A DNA stretch of 64,000 nucleotides. It comes from PALSA-350 sp963834445. GTDB taxonomy: Bacteria > Acidobacteriota > Terriglobia > Terriglobales > Acidobacteriaceae. The DNA lies in contig CAWIBU010000001.1 in the NCBI GenBank assembly GCA_963834445.1, forward strand, positions 62,001-126,000, written 5' to 3'. The notes beneath the pieces are model-generated. The model was given only the letters and a program-made list of their open reading frames with translations. It was not told where the DNA came from and ran no database searches. A program made the translations under genes and the position numbers. This document shows positions 1 through 8,760 of the stretch, in pieces. The stretch's first letter is position 1, and every line of letters starts with the position of its first letter.

Positions 1-212
1 GAAGCAGCGTCAATCACCAGCGTGTGCGTGCTGCGTGGAACGTAGAGGCGGCCCGTTGCCGAGTCTACGGTGATGTAGTCCATGCCTCCTATGCCACCGA
101 CCGGAAGGGTTTTTTCTAAATGCCAGCTGGATTGCGCTGAGGCGGGAAGAACGGTGAGGAAAGAGCAACCGAGCACGATGGGGAGTGTACCCAGGTGTTT
201 CGCAAGCCGCAT
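1..212 (-). CDS. Secreted beta-propeller (YVTN/YncE-like) protein, N-terminal 70 codons only
   Basis: The start of a minus-strand gene whose 3' part lies left of the window. The ATG at 212 is preceded by a strong GGAGGG ribosome site seven bases upstream. Residues 1-26 form a classical signal peptide ending ASA-Q. The mature part has the repeat-like phrase DYITVDSATGRLYVP, typical of a blade in YVTN/YncE-type propellers, so a periplasmic or secreted propeller is inferred. The exact function cannot be told from one blade. Confidence 0.7.
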   Translation of the reverse strand, partial: MRLAKHLGTLPIVLGCSFLTVLPASAQSSWHLEKTLPVGGIGGMDYITVDSATGRLYVPRSTHTLVIDAA

Positions 213-325
213 GGCAGAACCCTCCAAAAAGCGAATCTTCAGCCACGGTAAAGCAGCAGGCTTAAGCTCACCTTAAGGCCGACGCGCACATTGTGCGGGG
301 GAGCGATCCAAATTCAACTGCGGGA

Positions 326-775
326 TCAGTAGCCGGGCCGGTTCCGCTCTATAACTGCGTCGATCGAATAGAGATTGTTTTGCCGGCCCGCCAGCAGGGC
401 CGCATAAACGGCCGCATACATCAATTGCAGATAGGCCGTCTGCCAATCCTGGCGTAGTGCCGTACCGAAGGTGAGAAGCAGCATGAGCAGTGAGCCGCTC
501 ATCAAAGCGGCCCGGGTACGAAGGCCGGCAAACAGCAGCAAACCGATGAGCGCCTCCGCCCATGGCAAAGTGAGCCCGAAGCTGTAGACGGACCAAGCGG
601 GCAGGAACGTCTTTTGAAATAACGGGACCAGCGAACCGGCAAAGACCGGTAAACCTAAGACAATGCGGCTGGCGCCATGGATGAAGATGTTGAGACCGAG
701 CGTGGCCCGGAGCATCAGATAGGCAATGCTGCGATCACGCTGCCAGACGGTGTCTACATTGTTTGGCGCGTTCAC
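326..775 (-). CDS. DoxX-family integral membrane protein
   Basis: A 149-residue protein with four hydrophobic segments and the DoxX-like phrases YLMLRATLGLNIFIHGASR and PWAEALIGLLLFAGL. The GTG at 775 is preferred because AAGGAG sits about five bases upstream; an ATG 21 codons earlier has no such site. DoxX proteins are small four-helix membrane proteins, some linked to thiosulfate oxidation or thiol redox control; the role here is unknown. No operon partner is visible. Confidence 0.8.
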   Translation of the reverse strand: MNAPNNVDTVWQRDRSIAYLMLRATLGLNIFIHGASRIVLGLPVFAGSLVPLFQKTFLPAWSVYSFGLTLPWAEALIGLLLFAGLRTRAALMSGSLLMLLLTFGTALRQDWQTAYLQLMYAAVYAALLAGRQNNLYSIDAVIERNRPGY

Positions 776-892
776 GCATTCTCCTTGGTAACCCATCACG
801 GATAACCCCATCACGCTAAACAGGCTGCGTCCTTCCATTCCAGTTTTCCGCAGCCGGTTCAGCCTAATTACGAGAGCAGCTTTCGGGCGCGC

Positions 893-1225
893 CTAGGGTT
901 GTTTGATGGTAAAGCTGGTGGCCTTGACGGTAAAGCCCTCGACCACATCTGTGCTGCCTTCGCGGCGCGTGAGCAGTTCCTCCTTGACGGCGCTTGGAGC
1001 CACGGTTGCCGGAACGGCAATATTATGTCCGTTGCCGGAAATCTTCACCTGTTCCTCGCCCGACCCCGCTTGCCAGTGAATGGCATAGGTTCCGGCCGGC
1101 AGGTTGTTGGAGCCAACGCGAACCGGGGTGGGAAAATTCAGCGATCCGGATTCGTTGGTTGCGGCAAAACACATGGAACTGAATGCGAATAAAAAGAGCG
1201 AGGATAAACTGAGCAGTTTCTTCAT
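893..1225 (-). CDS. Small secreted protein of unknown function
   Basis: A 110-residue protein beginning with a clear signal peptide (MKKLLSLSSLFLFAFSS, cleaved near CFA-A). The ATG at 1225 has a GGGAGA site upstream, so the 34 codons of open frame before it are ignored. The mature part (NFPTPVRVGSNNLPAGTYAIHW, then a predicted beta-rich stretch ending VKATSFTI) resembles the small secreted beta-sandwich proteins common in Acidobacteriota. No catalytic residues are apparent. Exported and probably beta-structured is all that can be supported. Confidence 0.7.
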   Translation of the reverse strand: MKKLLSLSSLFLFAFSSMCFAATNESGSLNFPTPVRVGSNNLPAGTYAIHWQAGSGEEQVKISGNGHNIAVPATVAPSAVKEELLTRREGSTDVVEGFTVKATSFTIKQP

Positions 1226-1502
1226 GGCACTCTCCCTAATTTCGGTTTGTACAACTAGGGGCATTACAACTACGGCGCCCCAGGCAAACAAGTTCGCTGC
1301 TGTATTGTTCGCGAGCGAAGCTCTCAAAGACTGTGGAATGTGGTGTTTAACTAAGTGGGGCTATTCGGTAGCGAGGGGTATGATACTCGGCCTGTTACGC
1401 AGTGGCGCCCCCTGATGCCCGGGTGCGCACCTGTCACTGGGCGGAATTTGGTTGGGCACTTGCAGCGCCCCAATCTACTATGTTGCAGGAGGGGAACCAA
1501 TC

Positions 1503-1910
1503 ATGAAACTCCTGATACTCGGTAGCCTGATGGCCTGCCAGATGCTCGCTCTCGCGTCCCGCGCGGTATGCCAGGCAAAGCAACCCGATAGGCCTTACTT
1601 AGTCCACCAGGAGTCGCCGCGACTCTACTTCGCCATACCCTCCACCGCAGGCCGCGGCCGCGTGGAGTTGACCGCGGCCAGCGCACAGCGGGATTTCAAC
1701 GCGCCCTTGGGTCTTTCGAGCACAGATATCGATTCGATCCTGCAACTGAGAGGCGCTGTTGCGGTGGTGCTGTGCTCACCCGGCGGTCATGGTTGTGATC
1801 ACGGCGCACTGCACCTTCATGCGGACGCAGTCGATTACAACGAAAAGACCGGCGCACTCGACGCGCACGGCGACGTGCACATCGACCCATTTCGCAGCCA
1901 GGCCCGCTAG
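1503..1910 (+). CDS. Small exported protein with an OstA/LptA-like motif
   Basis: A 135-residue protein. The ATG at 1503 follows GGAGGGG by seven bases, and the N-terminus is a signal peptide. Near the C-terminus the phrase LHADAVDYNEKTGALDAHGD strongly resembles the repeated strand-turn-strand unit of OstA/LptA-type beta-jellyroll proteins of lipopolysaccharide transport. Only one such unit is visible, so a full LptA function is not supported. It is better called an OstA-like secreted protein. It stands alone, with no lpt genes nearby. Confidence 0.55.
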   Translation: MKLLILGSLMACQMLALASRAVCQAKQPDRPYLVHQESPRLYFAIPSTAGRGRVELTAASAQRDFNAPLGLSSTDIDSILQLRGAVAVVLCSPGGHGCDHGALHLHADAVDYNEKTGALDAHGDVHIDPFRSQAR

Positions 1911-2057
1911 TTGTGTCTCACACAGATCTTCGTTTAACTCATCGTGAAGGGTATGAAACTCACAGGGTGTATGAAAACCACTCAAGCCACACACCCTCTT
2001 CGGCCCTACCCTTCAGGGACGGCGGCTTCGCGCAGACTCAAAAGCCTCCACCGCCGC

Positions 2058-2645
2058 TCATTTCTTCCTCCGAGCCGACTTAGCTGAATTACGAGCCGGA
2101 ACACCAATGCCTCGCGTCCCACAGTCTTTCCATAGCTTCTCCCAATTCCAGAGTCCGTAGGCCACCTCGTTCGCCAGGGGAAATCCCAGTTGATGGGCAA
2201 GCAGACAGACTTGTCCGCGATGGTGGGCTTCGTGGGCCAGCATGTAGCCCACCATTTCCAGGCCAACCGGCCACGGCCGGGCCCAGCTGTCACGGTGAAA
2301 CTTTTCAACGCGGCCGCCGCCAGCGAAGGCTTCCGCGAGCATTTCGGCGCAGCGGGCGCCGCTCTCGGCCAGGGCCACGCTGGCCTGTTGCGGCGTGCAG
2401 CGGGCGCGATTGAGCTGTGCGGGCACCTGCAGGTGGGGAGCGGTCAGCCTGACCCACTTGGCGCGGACATTGTGCATGTGCGTAAAGATGGCTGCAATGG
2501 TGCGGGTTTTGCCGGCCGGTTTGGCGCTCCACGCAGCCGGGTTCAGGTGTTCGAGAAGATCCTGGTTCATGCGATCGTTGGCGGAAAAGATCTGGACTGC
2601 GGCTCGACTGAATTGCGGGTCAAGCTGGTAGGGACGCGTGGTCAT
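2058..2645 (-). CDS. DinB/YfiT-fold family protein
   Basis: A 195-residue four-helix-bundle protein of the DinB superfamily. Metal-ligand histidines typical of the fold are present: H56/H58 in the first motif and the AHEAHHRGQ motif near residues 135-145. AGGAG precedes the ATG at 2645. DinB-like proteins bind a divalent metal and often act as thiol-dependent transferases; the substrate cannot be inferred. The last ~15 residues are rich in Lys/Arg, which is unusual but not diagnostic. A second DinB-like gene lies at 8761. Confidence 0.8.
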   Translation of the reverse strand: MTTRPYQLDPQFSRAAVQIFSANDRMNQDLLEHLNPAAWSAKPAGKTRTIAAIFTHMHNVRAKWVRLTAPHLQVPAQLNRARCTPQQASVALAESGARCAEMLAEAFAGGGRVEKFHRDSWARPWPVGLEMVGYMLAHEAHHRGQVCLLAHQLGFPLANEVAYGLWNWEKLWKDCGTRGIGVPARNSAKSARRKK

Positions 2646-2803
2646 GGGATTCGCTCCTGAACTGCGCCATCGGACCTATCGTACGGGCGAACGATTGGCT
2701 ACCTCAGCGCCGGGCCGGCAATTGGACAGCAGGAAACGGATTTCGCCGGTTGACCGCGCACCGCAGAATCTCTCTTGAGGCTTAGAACCTCGGGAGGAAC
2801 AGT

Positions 2804-3292
2804 ATGTCGCATTTCCACGTCGTTGCCCTGCCCAGTGAAACCGCAGACCAGGTTCGCATTTCCGGCAAAGCGCCGCGTTACGGCCACCCCACCCACACCG
2901 AGCTAGCCAGGGGATACGGACCCTGCCGCCACTGCCTGCGGGTCTTCCGCGTCGGCGAAGAGAACCGGATTCTGTTCACGTATGATTCGTTTACGGGAAT
3001 TGAGACCGTGCCCCTGCCTGGCCCTATCTTCATCCATGAGCAGACTTGCCCCCGCTACCCTGGCGATGGCGGCTACCCACCTGACCTGCAGCCTTATCCC
3101 GTCGTCCTGAATGGCTATGCGAGGGGTCAGCGGTTGCTTGAGCGGGTACTCGTTTCCGCCGCCGAAGATAAGACCCTGGCTATCCGCCATCTGCTGGAAC
3201 GCCCCGACGTCGACTACCTCGAAGTACGCGATCAGGCCGCCGGGTGCTTCGATTTTCGCATCGAGCGTACCGGCGTAAAGGTAGTGTCATGA
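2804..3292 (+). CDS. DUF1203 family protein
   Basis: A 162-residue soluble protein matching the DUF1203 family by recalled signature phrases (GPCRHCLRVF near residue 40, YDSFTG, PGPIFIHEQ, and a C-terminal FDFRIER). It carries two close cysteines (C-x2-C type, GPCRHC). GGGAGGAA precedes the ATG. The stop codon overlaps the start of the ada gene by four bases, implying translational coupling and a shared transcript. Its biochemical role is unknown; the coupling suggests involvement in alkylation or DNA-damage response. Confidence 0.8.
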   Translation: MSHFHVVALPSETADQVRISGKAPRYGHPTHTELARGYGPCRHCLRVFRVGEENRILFTYDSFTGIETVPLPGPIFIHEQTCPRYPGDGGYPPDLQPYPVVLNGYARGQRLLERVLVSAAEDKTLAIRHLLERPDVDYLEVRDQAAGCFDFRIERTGVKVVS

Positions 3293-4374
3293 TGACACCG
3301 GAGCAATGTTGGCAGGCGGTTCAGCAGCGCGACTCGGGGCAGGATGGAGAGTTCTTCTACGGTGTCGTCACCACCGGCGTCTACTGTAAACCCTCGTGCG
3401 CGGCGCGCCGGCCGTTGCGCAAAAACATACGTTTTTACCCAACCAAGGAGCAGGCAATGCAGGACGGCTTGCGCGCCTGCCAGCGTTGCCATCCCGGCAA
3501 CTCTGCGCCCGCAGACGCAGCGGCCCTGGCAGTCAGGAAGGCATGTGACTACCTCAAGACGCATCGCACCGCACCACCCAACCTGACGGCGTTGGCCAGG
3601 TTGGCCGGCATGAGCCCGGCTCATTTTCATCGCACTTTCCGGCGCCTGGTGGGGGTAACCCCCAAAGAGTATGCCGACAAGCTGCGCATGGATGTGCTGA
3701 AGCGAGGTTTAAAACAAGGAGGCAAGGTGACCAGTCACGTGTATGCCAGCGGCTTTGGATCGAATAGCCGCGTTTACGAGCGCAGCAATGCACAATTAGG
3801 AATGACTCCGGCGGCCTACAGCAAAGGCGGCGCCGGGGTCACCATCACGTATACCTCGGTTGCTTCGCCCTTGGGACGCATGATGCTGGGCGCGACCGAC
3901 CGCGGCCTCTGCTTTCTACAATTCGGCGACACCCACGCCGGGTTGCATAAGCTGTTGGCCATGGAGTACCCCAACGCCACGCTGCAGGCGATGGCCGAGC
4001 CGCTCCACCCCGACTTCAAGCGTTGGATGGATGCCTTGCAACACTACATGGCCGGCACTGATGTTTCGCTCGCCGTGCCCGTGGATGTACGCGCCACGGC
4101 CTTTCAGCTCAGGGTCTGGAATTATCTGACGTCCATTCCGTATGGCGAGGTGCGTTCTTATTCTGAAGTCGCCGCTGCCGTGGGGCAGCCGAAGGCCGCG
4201 CGCGCCGTGGCCCGCGCTTGCGCGGCCAATCACGTAGCCGTGCTTGTGCCGTGTCACCGGGTGTTGCGCAATAATGGCGAGTTGGGCGGCTATCGGTGGG
4301 GGCTAGGGCGCAAGCGGGCGCTGCTCGATCGGGAGCGGGCGTCCCGTCCGCTTTCAGCAACTTCTTTGGTTTAG
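3289..4374 (+). CDS. ada: Bifunctional Ada: methylphosphotriester/O6-methylguanine-DNA methyltransferase and transcription activator
   Basis: A 361-residue protein with the complete Ada architecture. Residues 1-75 form the zinc domain with C33, C37, C64 and C67 (C33 equivalent to the methylphosphotriester acceptor). An AraC-type helix-turn-helix follows (LTALARLAGMSPAHFHRTF). The C-terminal O6-alkylguanine methyltransferase domain has the PCHRV motif with acceptor C322. In the known family, irreversible methylation of the N-domain cysteine converts Ada into an activator of its own operon. The ATG at 3289 overlaps the DUF1203 stop (ATGA). Confidence 0.95.
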   Translation: MMTPEQCWQAVQQRDSGQDGEFFYGVVTTGVYCKPSCAARRPLRKNIRFYPTKEQAMQDGLRACQRCHPGNSAPADAAALAVRKACDYLKTHRTAPPNLTALARLAGMSPAHFHRTFRRLVGVTPKEYADKLRMDVLKRGLKQGGKVTSHVYASGFGSNSRVYERSNAQLGMTPAAYSKGGAGVTITYTSVASPLGRMMLGATDRGLCFLQFGDTHAGLHKLLAMEYPNATLQAMAEPLHPDFKRWMDALQHYMAGTDVSLAVPVDVRATAFQLRVWNYLTSIPYGEVRSYSEVAAAVGQPKAARAVARACAANHVAVLVPCHRVLRNNGELGGYRWGLGRKRALLDRERASRPLSATSLV

Positions 4375-4467
4375 TAGAATGCGATTGACTACGCAGCGGC
4401 AGTGACAGATCGGTTCAGAAAACCCAGACGCCCTCTCTCGCATCCCAGAACTCGCAGGTTAACCATT

Positions 4468-4695
4468 GTGAGCAAGGACCAGCCCCAACGAACGTCGTTC
4501 CCTCTGCGGCTCGCTGTGTCGCTGAGAGACAGGGCGAAGATTCTCTCCCAGCGAGACGGTATCTCTTTAAATCAATTCATTAACCTGGCTGTGGCCGAGA
4601 AGATCAGCCGCCTTGAGCAATCGACCCTGCTGGGCCGCAGCCCGATGGGCAAACAGAAAATCTACGGAGATGAGAACGAGCGCAAGCGCCCGTAG
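4468..4695 (+). CDS. HicB-like ribbon-helix-helix protein
   Basis: A 75-residue protein. The central part (FPLRLAVSLRDRAKILSQRD then ISLNQFINLAVAEKI) matches the ribbon-helix-helix DNA-binding fold used by HicB/Arc-type antitoxins: a beta strand followed by two helices with the conserved SLNQFI turn. The GTG at 4468 is chosen because the preceding codons (a possible GTG at 4402) are Arg/Pro rich and lack fold similarity. No toxin gene lies beside it, so it is an orphan repressor or antitoxin. Confidence 0.6.
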   Translation: MSKDQPQRTSFPLRLAVSLRDRAKILSQRDGISLNQFINLAVAEKISRLEQSTLLGRSPMGKQKIYGDENERKRP

Positions 4696-4808
4696 CATTC
4701 ACGGCAGTTCAGATCTTCCGTGCGCAACCTGAGAACTGCCCGGTTGACGGCGGTCAAAGCATCCGACCGACGCCTTTGACTTCACTGGCTGCGGATACCC
4801 TTTCCCGC

Positions 4809-5369
4809 TTACTTCCAGAAGATGCCGACGACGCGGGCCGCCACTACGCGGCTGACCGTGGGCCGGGCCGTCTCCACCTTTGCGTGGAGGTTAGGCCTGT
4901 TTCTGGCTGTCATAGACGCAGGCATTTTCATGCGCAGCAAAGACTTCTTTTGCACCATTGGATTCATACCCGCCACTGTCCTGTGGTCAGATCGCGGGAC
5001 AGAGGCGTGCAAATGGCAGGGGATCCGATCTACTGAGATCTCGAAAATCTTTGCTTGGCCGTGTGGATCGTCACTGTTAATGCCGCGACTCCCCTGTTCT
5101 TCGGAAAGAGCGGGGACTGCTCCCAACGCGTTTTGCGGCCTGGGTGAAGCGGCCAGCTTCTCGGTAAAACGTAGACGCGAACCCTGCGGTATCTCTCGCT
5201 GACGTACGGCCAACTCGATCAGCAGCAGGTCGCCGCAGACCTCCGCAAGATCCTTGCAGCAGGCCGGACAGATCTGCAGGTGCGTCCGGATGGAGGACGA
5301 GTCTTCGATGGGAAGCTCCTGCATCGCGTAGAGAGCTAATTCTTCCTGCGTATTGTGTGCATTGTTCAT
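4809..5369 (-). CDS. Zinc-finger anti-sigma factor (cytoplasmic, no membrane segment)
   Basis: A 186-residue protein with an N-terminal anti-sigma zinc-binding domain (H30-x3-C34-x2-C37). Its start overlaps the stop of the upstream ECF sigma gene by four bases, so the pair is translationally coupled and it is the probable cognate anti-sigma factor. The usual transmembrane helix and periplasmic domain of RskA-like proteins are absent. The C-terminus is basic and ends VVGIFWK. It may be a soluble anti-sigma factor or one truncated before its membrane segment. Confidence 0.75.
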   Translation of the reverse strand: MNNAHNTQEELALYAMQELPIEDSSSIRTHLQICPACCKDLAEVCGDLLLIELAVRQREIPQGSRLRFTEKLAASPRPQNALGAVPALSEEQGSRGINSDDPHGQAKIFEISVDRIPCHLHASVPRSDHRTVAGMNPMVQKKSLLRMKMPASMTARNRPNLHAKVETARPTVSRVVAARVVGIFWK

Positions 5370-5995
5370 CGTTCCCTCAATGCCTTTCTCAGGGTAATCA
5401 GGGCCAGTCGGATGCGGGTTTTGATTGTGCCCAGGGGTTCCCCGGTTCGTTCTGCAATCTCGGCGTGGGTCAACTCTTCAAAAAAGGCGAGGTTCATCGA
5501 CTCCTGCTGGGCCGGGGGTAGCTCCTTCAACGCCTTCTGCACCCGCTCAATCATTGCGTTATGCTCTGCCTCCGAGACCAGGTCGGTCTGAGACGCGAGA
5601 ATGACCTCTTCCACCGGGTCAGACGGCTTTCGCCGCCGAATCACGTCGATCGAACGATTTCTGGCGACAGCTACCAGCCACGCGCGCAGAGAACCGCGCG
5701 TATGAGCATAGGAGTCAGAGTTCTGCCAGAGCTGGAAGAAGATATCCTGCATCACGTCTTCCGCTTGCCCACTGTCTTTCAAAATATGGAGCGCCAGGGA
5801 GTAGACCGCTCTGCTGTGACGGTCGAAAATCTCAGTCATGGCGGCCTGGTCGCCCAGGCGCACACGTTCCAGCAAGGTAGTGTCTTCTACCCCGGGCACA
5901 GACGTGACGTGCAGGGGCGGCAGACTCAGGATTGAATGCCGGTGCAGCGAAAATACGGGGTCGCGATCCGGATTTGGTGTCGTTTCTGGAACCAT
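5366..5995 (-). CDS. ECF RNA polymerase sigma factor
   Basis: A sigma-70 family ECF factor of about 209 residues. Region 2 (AMTEIFDRHSRAVYSLALHIL, then AEDVMQDIFFQLW and a region 2.4 ending RNRSIDVIRRRK) and region 4 (ELPPAQQESMNLAFFEELTH, AEIAERTGEPLGTIKTRIRL) are both complete. The ATG at 5995 is favoured; an open frame extends to 6100 but would overlap the upstream kinase gene. It lies between a Ser/Thr kinase and its zinc-finger anti-sigma factor on one transcript, so phosphorylation control of the sigma pathway is a reasonable inference. Confidence 0.9.
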   Translation of the reverse strand: MVPETTPNPDRDPVFSLHRHSILSLPPLHVTSVPGVEDTTLLERVRLGDQAAMTEIFDRHSRAVYSLALHILKDSGQAEDVMQDIFFQLWQNSDSYAHTRGSLRAWLVAVARNRSIDVIRRRKPSDPVEEVILASQTDLVSEAEHNAMIERVQKALKELPPAQQESMNLAFFEELTHAEIAERTGEPLGTIKTRIRLALITLRKALRER

Positions 5996-6062
5996 TTCAT
6001 GAACCCAAGGTCGAACGGTTAAAGGCGAACAAGGCGGAGGGGGAGTCCGCGAAGACGTTTCT

Positions 6063-7799
6063 CTATTTACTGAATAATTTCTCCAGCGTGCTGACCTCAA
6101 ACGAGGCTTTGTCCAGATGGTCGCGGGCAGCGGCTACGTCACCCTCTTCGATGTCTTGCCTCTCTGCACCGAGATAGGCATTCATGCGGACATACGCGCC
6201 GGCCACATCCTGGCTCAAGCCCTCGCCATCTGCCTCTTTCTCACTTTTCAAACGCTGTACGCTCAGCCGTACGACGCCGGCGCGTGCATCCAACGCGACT
6301 CTTTGCGAGCGCACCTCCTGTAAGGCAGCCAGTGTGGCGACCGACAACACAGGTTTCTGATCTTGTTCCGCTTCAGGTGTAGCGTCCGGCAGCGAGACCG
6401 GGTGATACGCCACGCGGGAGATTTTCGGCCCGGCACTACGGGTGCGCGGGTTCACGGGTGCGGCGTGGGCCTGCGGAACCTCGGCAGAGGCAGCAGGCGT
6501 CGAGGTCGAGCCGTCGGCCCGCATTGCGGCCGGCTGAATCGGCGGGGAAGCGACCAGCACGTCACGGGTGGGGATGGACACAGCTGCAGCAGGCAGCGAA
6601 GGCGATTGAGTCAGTGTATGGCTGACCTGTTTTGTGATCGGCCTGGTCTTCATGAAATGAGGAAGAGCCAGCGCGGTGCAGACCAGAACAGTGGCAATCG
6701 CCAGTGCTTCCGACGCCATCCACATTCCCCGACGCACCGCCGGCGAGAGCCGCGCCCCAGTGGTCACGGCAAAGGTTCGTTTGTTCCTCGCCCCAACATT
6801 CACCGTCGGCTCAAACACACCACCGCTCTCCAGAGGCGTCGAGGGTGCAATACCGGTGACCCGGCGCAAGGCATCGCTGACCGCGGCTGCGTTTTGAAAG
6901 CGCCGCGCCGGATCCTTCTCCAGGCACTTCAAGATCAAGTCGCTGAGCGGCTTTGACAGAAGCGGATTGAACTCAATCGGCGGACGCGGCACAACATGCA
7001 GCTGGTTATGCAGGATCACGTATGCTGACTCGTCTTCAAACGGCCGGCGACCCGCCAGCAGTTCATACATCGTGATGCCGACGGAATAAATGTCAGAGCG
7101 GCCATCGACGGCGCACCCTCCATGTGCCTGCTCGGGCGACATGTAATAGAGCGAACCCACGGTTGTGCCGGGACGCGTCAGTTCAAATTCCACTTTCGAC
7201 TTGGCAATGCCGAAATCAGTCAATTTGACTGCGCCCTGCGGCGTGATCATGATGTTGGCGGGCTTGATATCTCGATGGACGACTCCGCTGCTGTGAGCGA
7301 AGCTGAGCGCGGCCAACACCTGGTGCATATAGTCGACAACTTCTTCGAGCGATAACGGAGCCTGTCGCGCCAGCTGCTGCAAGGTGAGGCCGTCGACAAA
7401 CTCCATCACCATGAACAGTTCGTTGCCCAGCTGCAGGGCGGTGTGTAACTGAGCGATATTGGGATGATCAAGGCCGGCCAGGGTGCGAATTTCACCGAGA
7501 AAACGAGCGGCCAGGTTGGGCTCAGCGTTCAGGTCCGCGAGCAGAACCTTCATCGCCTCTGTGCGGTGCGAGATGGCATGACGCACGCGATAGACACGGC
7601 CCATGCCCCCCACGCCTAGAAGGCCTATAATCTCGTAGTCGGCAACTCGTTGACCAACTTCAAAACCCACAAGGTTACCTCCAGGCTCGGCGGCGAAAGG
7701 CTGTAAGCCTTGCACCGGCACCAGCCGGTTCAGAGCGTCTGCGGCAGTCGGGCTCTGCGGAGGAGCGCCGGGGACACGCTGAACATCCTTCAAATCCAT
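6063..7799 (-). CDS. Membrane-anchored Ser/Thr protein kinase (PknB-like)
   Basis: About 578 residues. The kinase domain has a glycine-rich loop (GVGGMGRVY near residues 62-70), catalytic Lys84 in EAMKVL, the HRDIKPAN catalytic loop (D177) and the DFG motif (195-197), so it should be active. A single membrane helix lies near residue 370, followed by an extracytoplasmic tail with a low-complexity Pro/Ala stretch and a charged coiled C-terminus; no PASTA repeats are seen. It is the first gene of a kinase / sigma / anti-sigma operon. The ATG at 7799 is chosen over one eight codons earlier. Confidence 0.9.
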   Translation of the reverse strand: MDLKDVQRVPGAPPQSPTAADALNRLVPVQGLQPFAAEPGGNLVGFEVGQRVADYEIIGLLGVGGMGRVYRVRHAISHRTEAMKVLLADLNAEPNLAARFLGEIRTLAGLDHPNIAQLHTALQLGNELFMVMEFVDGLTLQQLARQAPLSLEEVVDYMHQVLAALSFAHSSGVVHRDIKPANIMITPQGAVKLTDFGIAKSKVEFELTRPGTTVGSLYYMSPEQAHGGCAVDGRSDIYSVGITMYELLAGRRPFEDESAYVILHNQLHVVPRPPIEFNPLLSKPLSDLILKCLEKDPARRFQNAAAVSDALRRVTGIAPSTPLESGGVFEPTVNVGARNKRTFAVTTGARLSPAVRRGMWMASEALAIATVLVCTALALPHFMKTRPITKQVSHTLTQSPSLPAAAVSIPTRDVLVASPPIQPAAMRADGSTSTPAASAEVPQAHAAPVNPRTRSAGPKISRVAYHPVSLPDATPEAEQDQKPVLSVATLAALQEVRSQRVALDARAGVVRLSVQRLKSEKEADGEGLSQDVAGAYVRMNAYLGAERQDIEEGDVAAARDHLDKASFEVSTLEKLFSK

Positions 7800-8032
7800 C
7801 TCAACCTTATTTCCATGAAACAAAACCGTAAATGGCGCGTACTGGTCAGGGTGCAGCGGGCCACCAGTACCTTGCTGATTGGTTACTTACCTTGTGACAA
7901 ATGCGCCACACGGCATGAGCATCTTCTCTCCCTGGCATCTGTTAGCGAAAGTGAGCCACAACGCAACCGCAGCAGTGACGACAACGGCGCCACGGGTGGA
8001 CGCTCTATCCGCTGCCTGCTCGTGTGTTTGAA

Positions 8033-8221
8033 TCAAAGATTGCGGCAGAAGTCGCAGGTTTGCCGGTGCATCTGCATGTTGTAGGCCAGTCGGGCTCTAC
8101 CCGCGCGGTGCCACCGGGAAAACTCATCTCGGCCTGAAGATAGTAATGAAATCGTGACCAGGCTTCCCTCGTTCAACCGGTCGCTACTGGCTTCGAGTTC
8201 CTGCATGACGGTACAAGGCAT
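8033..8221 (-). CDS. Small hypothetical protein (62 aa) with C-terminal CxxC
   Basis: A short open frame supported mainly by its ribosome site: GGAGGA seven bases before the ATG at 8221. The protein (beginning MPCTVMQELEASSDRLNEG) has a plausible beta strand followed by a basic stretch and ends with H-x5-C-x2-C (HRQTCDFCRNL), which could bind a metal. No family is recognised. It lies upstream of the kinase operon in the same orientation, about 230 bases away. Confidence 0.45.
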   Translation of the reverse strand: MPCTVMQELEASSDRLNEGSLVTISLLSSGRDEFSRWHRAGRARLAYNMQMHRQTCDFCRNL

Positions 8222-8439
8222 AGAAGGTTCCTCCAGAACTACAGATGTTCATTGCTGTTAACGATACGGTCTGTTTGTCTCGCCCGGTTTGCCAAGTGAA
8301 GCCCATCGAAAACCGGCGTAATCGCAGCCCTGTGACTGTCTGGGGAGATGCATTCCGGTGATACCGCCGGTGATATCACCGGGTTCCTCGCAGGTGGGAT
8401 ACCCTCTGGCCCGAACAGGCAACACCCCACGCGGCGCGC

Positions 8440-8745
8440 ATCACTCTTGCCCTGGGGTTTCGTTCGATTCTCTTCAAAGTGCCAACCAGCGAAACCGCCG
8501 GCGGCCTCTTCGTGATGGAGCACACACATCTGCTGCCGGGCGGACCGCCTCTGCACCTCCACCTGCATCAGGAGGAATGGTTCTACGTGATGGATGGGCA
8601 ATTGGTTTTTCAGGTGGGCGAGCAACGGCTGCAGCTGCACCCTGGGGAATCTCCAGACAGGCACTTGAGTGTGCCGGCCATGGCACGTACGCATTCGCAT
8701 CCTGAGCTGGATGGAGTGTACACTTCCGTTTGTACTGGCCTTTGA
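8440..8745 (+). pseudogene. Cupin-domain gene, apparently frameshifted at both ends
   Basis: The central part encodes a convincing cupin core: GGLFVMEHTHLLPGG, HLHLHQEEWFYVMDGQL and QLHPGES, including the metal-binding HxHxxxxE pattern. The frame has no acceptable start: it opens upstream without ATG/GTG before 8479, where a GTG lacks any ribosome site and already lies inside the domain. After HPGES the expected cupin continuation is lost; a better match (HGTYAFAS) lies in another frame ending at 8705. I read this as a decayed cupin gene directly before a DinB gene. Confidence 0.5.
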
Positions 8746-8760
8746 TTGATGGAAGGTGTC

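Noticed and set aside
2000..2030. Another copy of the GTCCC/GGGAC repeat
   Set aside because: Only CTTCAGGGACGGC is shared; too short to count with the main family.
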